Part shown: piece by piece, positions 7,901 to 12,629 of the stretch
Layout of the letters: each line of letters opens with the position of its first letter
Position numbering within the stretch: position 1 is the stretch's first letter
NCBI GenBank assembly: GCA_946999785.1
Contig: CAMQEO010000028.1
Coordinates: 1-12,629, forward strand
Length of the DNA: 12,629 bases
Source of the DNA: an uncultured Atopobium sp.
GTDB lineage: Bacteria; Actinomycetota; Coriobacteriia; Coriobacteriales; Atopobiaceae
Direction: 5' to 3'
Translations under genes and position numbers: made by a program
The notes under the pieces: generated by a model
Database searches by the model: none
Told to the model about the DNA's origin: nothing
What the model saw: the letters and a program-made list of their open reading frames with translations, nothing else

Positions 7901-8485
7901 ACACGATGGGTTAAGCTTTGGATTTGCGATAGGCACCACAGGAAGTGTTTTGGAAGTAGGCTCGTGATGGTCGGTAATAACCACATCTACACCCTGCTGG
8001 ATACTATATAAGCACTGCTCATGTGCATCAATACCATTATCAACGGTAATAATAAGATTGGGGTTATACGCCGCTACAAGACGGTCAAACGCAGCCTTAG
8101 AAAGGCTATAGCCTTCATGAACGCGACTTGGAATAAACGGATACACGCACGCACCAAGCGTTTTAAGCGCATCGGTTAAGAGTGCTGTTGCGCATATACC
8201 ATCTACATCAAAATCACCAAACACCACAATACGCTCGTGTGAATCAAGCGCATGCTGAACACGATCTGCAACCGCTGCTAAACCTGGAATAAAGAGTGGA
8301 TTAACCCAATCGCGTTCAAGTGAAGCAGTTAAAAAGCGTTCAATCTGTTCTTGTGTAGTATAGCCGCGCGATACCAAAACACGCGCAACAAGCCGAGGCA
8401 ATCTGCACGTGTTTATGAGCTTATCTTCAAGCTCAAGATCTCTGGATAAAAGTTGCCAGCGATTATGTTGCGTTGAACCAACCAT
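4946..8485 (-). CDS. recJ: RecJ single-strand exonuclease fused to a RecQ-like helicase
   Basis: RecJ degrades single-stranded DNA 5' to 3' in recombinational and mismatch repair, and RecQ-type helicases unwind DNA to feed it. Here both lie in one chain of 1179 residues, about twice a normal RecJ. The DHH core shows VFGDFDVDG (D91, D93, D95), VDNG (D149), DHH (172-174) and ISDRVKL (D237). The DHHA1 part has CSGRS (about 394-398) and RFGGHAAAVGF (417-427), followed by an OB-like region (about 452-568). After a linker containing CDTC (578-581), a superfamily 2 helicase begins. It has VQ (about 633-634), Walker A ATGRGKS (652-658), DEAHH (755-759), AVSAT (788-792), a motif V region near ATSAFGEGVNISD (904-916) and QMSGRAGRD (934-942). 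The aromatic-rich loop that normally follows DEAH in RecQ is absent. I see no clear RQC or HRDC domain, although cysteines at 970, 976, 1022, 1026 and 1036 might bind metal. The ATG at 8483-8485 lies 11 nt after secF; a longer frame would overlap secF by 106 nt and is unlikely. Confidence 0.92.
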   Translation of the reverse strand: MVGSTQHNRWQLLSRDLELEDKLINTCRLPRLVARVLVSRGYTTQEQIERFLTASLERDWVNPLFIPGLAAVADRVQHALDSHERIVVFGDFDVDGICATALLTDALKTLGACVYPFIPSRVHEGYSLSKAAFDRLVAAYNPNLIITVDNGIDAHEQCLYSIQQGVDVVITDHHEPTSKTLPVVPIANPKLNPSCASFELAGAGVTLKLVDVLGAAYGKPFLWKDYFDLATLGTISDRVKLTPENRALVTEGIRHLRASNRLGLNALARVCGIDIRATTAEELASSLIPRLNAAGRLDRVETAYNLLQAQSLSEAYTYANELEELNICRRNLEKKACDEAFEQAKDAVKQQKHVIFVSSSQWNEGVIGIVASRLACAYELPAFACSITQGSAKCSGRSVGNVNLFDVVERFGSQLIRFGGHAAAVGFTCLPDILPTIIQHVERTIDALPASALYAPRELVIPVDLSEITVSDLDSLEMLQPFGSGNERPIFAAHNIEMRNKMRVGAHNNHMRFVAQQHKARLSSIVFKASYIQNLMSLHDTCDIVFNPVNEVWQGRVKPKLMIKDIIVRKQDAKHAHCDTCAFSRLSLPQREIDGELNHESLALRRELEQKTDDELENFLRTQLIGDHALLPVQAYALHMLKRHNNCLCVMATGRGKSLIFQLFACMCAIKRKGLSIFVFPLRALVNDQSYHISDVCSKFGVRVCVLNGETPASKRLEIYQHIKDGTCDIVMTTPEFLALHACEFVGTTAFVVFDEAHHMAEAKRGTRSAYSCMPHVLDVLGNPVTLAVSATVSTDCAREILRLAHIRAQHVILDDSQRSNLDIIDRRNANNRDEILVNLIADGEKTVVYVNSRIKALQLVHILRHRLPEFAPQIAFYHAGLSRDVRVQVQTAFRAGDLIAVIATSAFGEGVNISDIRRVVLYNMPFTAHDFNQMSGRAGRDHKPSEIYVLYTKPDIASARYILSTTAPCADDLQCIYTALVQTARKAVASRVLSTDVQVKTPALATVTVLLKDVQNATTLCNISCSYGAPRTAACEKTDFKQARIHRTNETSYVRVQKEKGHSPAYSVSTIEAALQIFKELKLIDYSMCNLPQADVAQQRVTLTFNHVDIFDLSDTLSAIPVMLEKSIRYVEGLRMWEEFDHMSVWAFTATRAEMLARVQRPILPAFGNIVDERVAHE

Positions 8486-8496
8486 AAGGCTCTCAA

Positions 8497-9471
8497 CTAA
8501 CGATTGCTTGATACATCGTTGAGTTCGTTGTGAGTAAGCTGTTGCGTATGACTTGCGTATTTTTGCTCGATACGAGCCCAACGCTTTTCGTGAGTTTTCC
8601 AAATAGCTAACAGCGGAGAAGCAACTCCGAAGCTAGACCATGTACCTAAAATTTCTCCAATGAGCATGGCAAGCGCAAAGTCTTTAAGAGTTTGACCGCC
8701 AAGAGCAAGCATAATTGCAACTGGTACCACAGAGGTGATTGTGGTGTTAATAGTACGAACAAATACTTCGTTAATTGAGAAATTACAAATTTCATAATAG
8801 GTATGATGAATACCATCATGAAGATGTTTGGCGTTTTCGTCCATACGGTTAAATTCAACAACTGTATCATAGAGCGAATATCCCATAATGGTTAAAAGTG
8901 CAGCTACAACGTTAGGCGTAATAGGAGTTTGGGTCCACGCATAAATTCCCACAGTAATTACAAGGTCGTGAATAAGCGCGATTACTGCGGTAATAGACAT
9001 TTTAAATTCGTAACGAATTGAAACGTACACAATAATTAAAACAATTGCAATACAAAATGCAAAGGCAGACGCACGCGTGATATCTTGACCCCAGTCAGGA
9101 CCGATCGTAGTAACAGTATAAGAATCGTCACCAAGACCCAAGCTTTTAGCGGCGGCGGCAGCGTGAGCATTTGCTACTTCGGGGTTTGTAGTGTCAGAGC
9201 GCACCAAAAATCCTTGTGCCGCATCAGCAACACTGGTTTGAACAACAGGATCATTCTCCCCTGCTTGAAGCAGAGCATCACGCATAGCGGCTATAGTTAT
9301 AGAACCCGTATCGTGAAAATCGATGGTAGTTCCGCCTTGAAATTCAATACCAAAAACCAAGCCTTTAAGAACTAAACCTACAACTGATAATACTACCAAC
9401 ACGCTTGAAATGCTTAAGAACACACGACGATGAGGAATAAAACTGATTTCTTTTCTAAAATGACTACGCAT
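8497..9471 (-). CDS. secF: Protein translocase subunit SecF
   Basis: SecF works with SecD at the SecYEG channel, using the proton gradient to pull exported proteins out of the membrane. The 324-residue protein has the six-segment SecF layout. TM1 is at about 18-40, followed by GIEFQGGTTIDF (41-52). An external P1-type domain follows, then GPDWGQDITRASAFAF at the entry to TM2 and a TM2-TM6 block (about 132-292). Family motifs include GYSLYDTVVEFNRMDEN (197-213), NFSINEVFVRTINTTITSVVP (230-250) and GTWSSFGVASPLLAIW (276-291). GYSLYDT is the actinobacterial form, while VVEFNRM replaces the usual VVxFDRI/V. The ATG at 9469-9471 has an excellent AAGGAGGTG (9478-9486) ending 6 nt before it. That site is written in the last codons of secD, whose stop overlaps the secF start by 8 nt. 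An upstream in-frame TTG would put the start before the ribosome site and is rejected. Confidence 0.96.
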   Translation of the reverse strand: MRSHFRKEISFIPHRRVFLSISSVLVVLSVVGLVLKGLVFGIEFQGGTTIDFHDTGSITIAAMRDALLQAGENDPVVQTSVADAAQGFLVRSDTTNPEVANAHAAAAAKSLGLGDDSYTVTTIGPDWGQDITRASAFAFCIAIVLIIVYVSIRYEFKMSITAVIALIHDLVITVGIYAWTQTPITPNVVAALLTIMGYSLYDTVVEFNRMDENAKHLHDGIHHTYYEICNFSINEVFVRTINTTITSVVPVAIMLALGGQTLKDFALAMLIGEILGTWSSFGVASPLLAIWKTHEKRWARIEQKYASHTQQLTHNELNDVSSNR

Positions 9472-10957
9472 GCTCAACACCTCCTTTTTGAGCAAGCTCG
9501 TCTCGTTTGCGCTGTGCCTCGTCTACATCTTGTGAAACACCCCAGAAACGAGGATGTTTTTCAATGGCATGAAGCGCGAGTAAGCGTAAAGCCGGAGCTT
9601 TAAAGAAAAACATGGTGGCGATATCACACACAATACCTAAGGCAAGTGTCAGACCAAAACCCTTAACCGCACCAACTGCTACAAAGAAAAGCGAAAGCGC
9701 TGTAACCATGGTAACTGCGTCAGCGTCCAAAGACGTCATAATTCCATGCTTTGAACCCGAAACAGCCGCATCTTTAATACGCTTGCCCATACGAATTTCT
9801 TCGCGGAAACGCTCAAGAACCAAAATAGAAGAATCGGCAGCCGATCCTGTAGTTAATACAATACCTGCAAGACCAGGCAACGTAAGCGCAAACGCACCAA
9901 AGTGAGAAAGCAGCGCTAAAAGCCCTAAATATAGCACGGCAAAAACTGCCAAAGAACCCATCGTAAGCAAACCAAGTGCACGATAAAAGATAAACAGGTA
10001 AATAATAACAGCCACAGCACCAACGGCAATTGCAAAAATGCCTTGATGCAGCGAATCTTGACCAAGCGTTGGACCAACAACTCTGCTTTCTGAATAGCTA
10101 AGCTTAACAGGCAACGAACCACTATCAAGCACGGTCTTAAGATCTTTTGCCTGCTGAAGCGTAAAGTTTCCCGTAATGGAAACCTGACCACCTGTGATTT
10201 CATTTTGAACTGCTGGTGCGGAATACACTTTTCCATCCAAGGTGATTGCAATACGACCCTTGGTTGGTGCAAGTTCGCGCGTAACATCAGCAAATTGCTT
10301 TGAGCCCTCGTCATCTAAGGAGATATTAACAGAGTAGCCACCCTTTGCATTTTGTGTGCTTTGTTCTACCGATGATTTTACAATGTGAGAACCGTCTAAA
10401 AATGAAGTATAGGTATTATCTTTAAGATCCACGCCTTCGGTACCTGCTTGAAGTTTAAGTAATGCATCAGCATCACCAATATCATCTAAACGAACAAACT
10501 GCAAATTACCCGTTTGTCCAATCGTTTTAATAGCAGCTTTTGCATCGGTTGCGCCTGGAATCTGAACAAGAATAGACGTTGCTCCTTGTTGCTGCACTGT
10601 TGTTTCGGAAGCACCCAACGCATTAACACGCTTTTGAATAATATTGGTAGCGATTTGCATTTCCTCAGCCGAAGGGGTTGATCCATCAGGGCGCGAAGCG
10701 GTCATAATAACCGATACACCACCTTGAATATCAAGACCCTTTGTGATTTTCTCACCAAGCGGCGTAAAACCAATAGTGGCAACCACCAGCACAATTATCA
10801 ACAACACCAAGGAAGAAATCCAACGGCGTTGATGAGGCGTCATACGCGTTTTGCGCGAGGAATTTCTTCTACGTTGAGACGGGGCATGCGAGATATCCTG
10901 CTCGTTCCATCGTGCAAACCCCGAATGTTCTTGACGAGGTTTTGTGTATTTTATCAT
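9464..10957 (-). CDS. secD: Protein translocase subunit SecD
   Basis: SecD is the partner of SecF in the proton-driven export motor. The 497-residue product has a basic cytosolic head (1-45), TM1 (about 47-64) and the family motif KGLDIQGGVSVIM (73-85). A large external domain follows, with the P1 head region (about 90-280) including LDGKVYSAPAVQNEITGGQVSITG (240-263). Five more membrane segments occupy about 302-460. The signature in the C-terminal block is GSAADSSILVLERFREE (371-387). The conserved Asp (D375) is kept, but the usual Asn of DAN is Ser, as in actinobacterial SecD. The ATG at 10955-10957 has AAAGAG (10964-10969) 6 nt upstream; a TTG 12 codons earlier has no ribosome site. It is the first gene of the secD-secF-recJ-rel run. 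No yajC is found next to it; an unrelated surface-acylation gene lies upstream instead. Confidence 0.96.
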   Translation of the reverse strand: MIKYTKPRQEHSGFARWNEQDISHAPSQRRRNSSRKTRMTPHQRRWISSLVLLIIVLVVATIGFTPLGEKITKGLDIQGGVSVIMTASRPDGSTPSAEEMQIATNIIQKRVNALGASETTVQQQGATSILVQIPGATDAKAAIKTIGQTGNLQFVRLDDIGDADALLKLQAGTEGVDLKDNTYTSFLDGSHIVKSSVEQSTQNAKGGYSVNISLDDEGSKQFADVTRELAPTKGRIAITLDGKVYSAPAVQNEITGGQVSITGNFTLQQAKDLKTVLDSGSLPVKLSYSESRVVGPTLGQDSLHQGIFAIAVGAVAVIIYLFIFYRALGLLTMGSLAVFAVLYLGLLALLSHFGAFALTLPGLAGIVLTTGSAADSSILVLERFREEIRMGKRIKDAAVSGSKHGIMTSLDADAVTMVTALSLFFVAVGAVKGFGLTLALGIVCDIATMFFFKAPALRLLALHAIEKHPRFWGVSQDVDEAQRKRDELAQKGGVEHA

Positions 10958-11022
10958 AGTAATCTCTTTCGTAATCTTTGAGTACTCACACAAAATTATG
11001 TAAAGATATACAACAAGACTTA

Positions 11023-11028
11023 ATTATA
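11023..11028 (-). promoter_or_regulatory. Candidate -10 box for the secD operon
   Basis: A perfect TATAAT lies in the AT-rich 172-nt gap between the SGNH gene and secD. It would give a leader of about 60 nt. At 16-18 nt spacing the -35 position is poor (ATGAGA at 17 nt), so activity may be low or activator-dependent, or the box may be chance in AT-rich DNA. A promoter is expected here because the preceding gene ends in a terminator. Confidence 0.35.
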
Positions 11029-11115
11029 AACAAAAGTAACTTCAATCTCATTGCAAACAAGCGGAAAATAAATATATAACCACATAGGCACACGTATGCT
11101 TCGTTTTTTACACGC

Positions 11116-11150
11116 AAAAAATAAGAGCGTTACTTAGCAGGATAACTCTT
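11116..11150 (-). terminator. Terminator after the MBOAT-SGNH gene pair
   Basis: On the minus strand AAGAG (11146-11150) pairs with CTCTT (11123-11127). The stem is extended by TTA/TAA with a 2-nt bulge, and the loop is about 10 nt. ATTTTTT follows, with the T-run at 11116-11121. The stem includes the stop codon of the SGNH gene. Stem and U-run are visible; the bulge makes it moderate in strength. Confidence 0.6.
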
Positions 11151-12314
11151 GCAGCAATCGTCCCATTGATCGTAGGTATAAAGTAACTCATGCATACGAG
11201 CCTGGGGATCCTCATGAGATAAAATATCTGTTACCAAAGCTGTCGCACGATCAGCCCCATACGTATTAACATGCTCAACATCATAAAAATGTTTCATAGA
11301 GAGACGATACTTATTGTTTTTAACAAGATTAAGATCGATGTAAAACGAACCATACGTTTCGGCAATTTTTTCCAAAGGCTTCATCATCATAGGATATTTG
11401 CCTGTATCGCTCGTAAACGTAAAGCTTGGATACGGAGTTACCACAGTTATAAGTTCAATATTATTTTCTTTACAGTACTTACAAATATCTTCATATGTTT
11501 TCATGTGCGTATCAGATAACGTGCCAAACGGAAATGGCAAACCAGCTTTTTTATTAAACGACGGTTGAGTATTACTATAATTACCGTATCCCTTGCCATA
11601 ATAATGCCAGGTACAATAATGCGCTACCACATCAGCAATGCGATCAGATGAAATAAGCCGCTGCGTAAGATTATAGAGAAGCTCGGAATCTTGGCGCATG
11701 TGATAACCCCATAAAACAGGATAGTTAAGCGAATCACGCTTGCCAAAATATTGTGGATCAAAAATGGTATTACACATATCACGAAGATAATACATAACCG
11801 ATATATCGCTCACATAGCCCGTAGTAAAGATAGCGTGTCGTTTAAGATCGCGCTCGTTAGGATCATCACAGAGCGTTTCGTGACGAAGTCCTAAAATAAC
11901 ACGCGAAATACCTCGTGTTTCGTGAGCTTTTTTAATGGCATGAAAACTGTCATGTAAACTTTGATACGGCACTGCGATGTTATAGGTGGCATAGCCAAGT
12001 TTATCATCCAAAATATTAGGGTTAATCGTACGCTCAGCATAAGAAGAGCCCGTTACAATGGTGTCTACATAAGATGCCTTATCAAAAGCTTCCCAAGAAA
12101 TAAGAGACCACGAAGAATACGGAACATATGCACATATTAAAACAAAATTAATAAGGCAAAAGACCGCCATAAAGATAAGCGCTACTAAGCAGCGTCGAGT
12201 AAAACGTTGCTTAAACGAAGGAAAAGACTTCCAGGATAGATCATTTTTTGAGCATGCGCACACAACCTGCAAATGATCTCTGTCAGTATGCATGTGATGT
12301 TTAGTAATTTGCAT
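11130..12314 (-). CDS. Membrane-anchored SGNH/DltD-like protein, probable surface-polymer O-acylation
   Basis: This is a likely extracytoplasmic transferase or esterase that works with the neighbouring MBOAT protein on a cell-surface glycan or teichoic-type polymer. The 394-residue product has a cytosolic basic N-terminus (1-41), one membrane span (about 42-63) and an outside domain. That domain begins with the nucleophile block VTGSSYAERTINPNIL (about 87-102), where S91 is in the GxS position of SGNH hydrolases. It ends with DVEHVNTYGADRAT (345-358), giving the paired D345 and H348 of the catalytic triad. ITVVTPYPSF (289-298) is a typical internal strand. This pattern recalls DltD and AlgJ/AlgX-type proteins, but no dltA or dltC is in view, so the acyl group and polymer remain unknown. 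The ATG at 12312-12314 is set by GGAGGA (12322-12327). It overlaps the MBOAT gene by 14 nt, which supports joint function. A terminator follows. Confidence 0.75.
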   Translation of the reverse strand: MQITKHHMHTDRDHLQVVCACSKNDLSWKSFPSFKQRFTRRCLVALIFMAVFCLINFVLICAYVPYSSWSLISWEAFDKASYVDTIVTGSSYAERTINPNILDDKLGYATYNIAVPYQSLHDSFHAIKKAHETRGISRVILGLRHETLCDDPNERDLKRHAIFTTGYVSDISVMYYLRDMCNTIFDPQYFGKRDSLNYPVLWGYHMRQDSELLYNLTQRLISSDRIADVVAHYCTWHYYGKGYGNYSNTQPSFNKKAGLPFPFGTLSDTHMKTYEDICKYCKENNIELITVVTPYPSFTFTSDTGKYPMMMKPLEKIAETYGSFYIDLNLVKNNKYRLSMKHFYDVEHVNTYGADRATALVTDILSHEDPQARMHELLYTYDQWDDCCKSYPAK

Positions 12315-12629
12315 ACATGAATCCTCCGTGATTTGAACTTAAATAGCTTGCAAATACCAATACTAAAAACACAGCAATATAAAGTGCATAACGCGCTATG
12401 TGATGTTGCTTATCAAAATATGCAAGAGTGTTTCCACCGCGTTCGTTGATGAAACTTACTACAAAGACCACTGCACACATTACAAAGCTCAACGCAATGG
12501 CAAGGATCTGGTCCTCTTTAATGCCTATGCTATAAAGTGTTGGATAAAGCATATGTGCACGAAACGAGAACACGGTGTTGTAAAGACAGGTAAACGAGGT
12601 TTGCGCATCAAAGATACGGTCGAAGTACC
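12301..12629 (-). CDS. MBOAT-family membrane O-acyltransferase, C-terminal part
   Basis: MBOAT proteins (DltB, AlgI, PatA types) pass acyl groups across the membrane to surface polymers. Only the last 109 residues are present, since the open frame runs through the window edge at 12629 without a start. The segment begins YFDRIFDAQTSFTCLYNTVF, then has two membrane spans (ILAIALSFVMCAVVFVVSFI and YALYIAVFLVLVFASYL) joined by a short polar loop. It ends in NHGGFMYANY, resembling the typical MBOAT end in which a small glycine-rich turn is followed by FIYFQF. The catalytic His region lies outside the window, so activity cannot be judged. The GTG at 12571-12573 is an internal codon, not the start. 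The stop TAA (12301-12303) overlaps the next gene by 14 nt. Confidence 0.75.
   Translation of the reverse strand, partial: YFDRIFDAQTSFTCLYNTVFSFRAHMLYPTLYSIGIKEDQILAIALSFVMCAVVFVVSFINERGGNTLAYFDKQHHIARYALYIAVFLVLVFASYLSSNHGGFMYANY

Noticed and set aside
8486..8602. Upstream start for the recJ fusion at 8602, adding 39 residues
   Set aside because: It would overlap secF by 106 nt, and the added residues do not resemble RecJ. The ATG at 8483-8485, 11 nt after the secF stop, fits better.
9472..9495. TTG at 9493-9495 as the secF start
   Set aside because: The perfect AAGGAGGTG at 9478-9486 lies downstream of it and points to the ATG at 9469-9471.
10958..10993. TTG at 10991-10993 as the secD start
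   Set aside because: No ribosome site lies before it, whereas AAAGAG is correctly spaced from the ATG at 10955-10957.
1..12629. Mobile elements, CRISPR arrays, prophage or defence systems
   Set aside because: No transposase, integrase, spaced direct repeats or toxin-antitoxin-like gene pairs are visible; the content is core housekeeping plus a surface-acylation pair.

Overview
All genes in this window lie on the minus strand, so transcription runs from high to low coordinates. The base composition is moderately AT-rich. The gene set suggests a low-GC member of the Coriobacteriia (Atopobium/Fannyhessea/Lancefieldella-like Actinobacteria). This rests on actinobacterial-style SecD and SecF signatures (an 'AADS' motif where most bacteria have 'VDAN', and 'GYSLYDT'), separate secD and secF genes beside a rel gene, and an IF3 N-terminus of the type I associate with that class. 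The assignment is an inference from recalled family features, not from a search.

Layout in the direction of transcription. (1) 12629-11116: the C-terminal end of an MBOAT membrane acyltransferase (cut by the window edge) overlaps a membrane-anchored SGNH/DltD-like protein, and the pair closes with a hairpin terminator. Together they look like a module for O-acylating a cell-surface polymer. (2) 10957-2563: a tightly packed operon secD - secF - recJ/RecQ-like fusion - rel, with 8-nt overlaps at secD/secF and at fusion/rel and only 11 nt between secF and the fusion. It joins protein-export motor subunits, a fused nuclease-helicase and the (p)ppGpp synthetase/hydrolase. (3) 2407-1691: a glyoxalase II-like metallo-beta-lactamase-fold hydrolase, 155 nt after rel. 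(4) 1634-1486: tRNA-Leu(CAA) with its own promoter. (5) 1430-2: the infC-rpmI-rplT operon (IF3, L35, L20) with a strong promoter and a structured leader of about 195 nt.

The most notable points are as follows. infC appears to start at a non-canonical AUA codon, because an in-frame UAG lies one codon upstream and no AUG/GUG/UUG can give a full-length IF3. The infC leader carries a terminator hairpin and a mutually exclusive antiterminator pairing, which is the logic of an attenuator. Together these suggest two layers of autoregulation on one operon, by L20 (or another ligand) at transcription and by IF3 at initiation. The third point is the RecJ exonuclease fused to a divergent RecQ-like helicase in one chain of about 1179 residues. 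No mobile element, CRISPR array, phage gene or defence cassette is visible, and there are no credible plus-strand genes.
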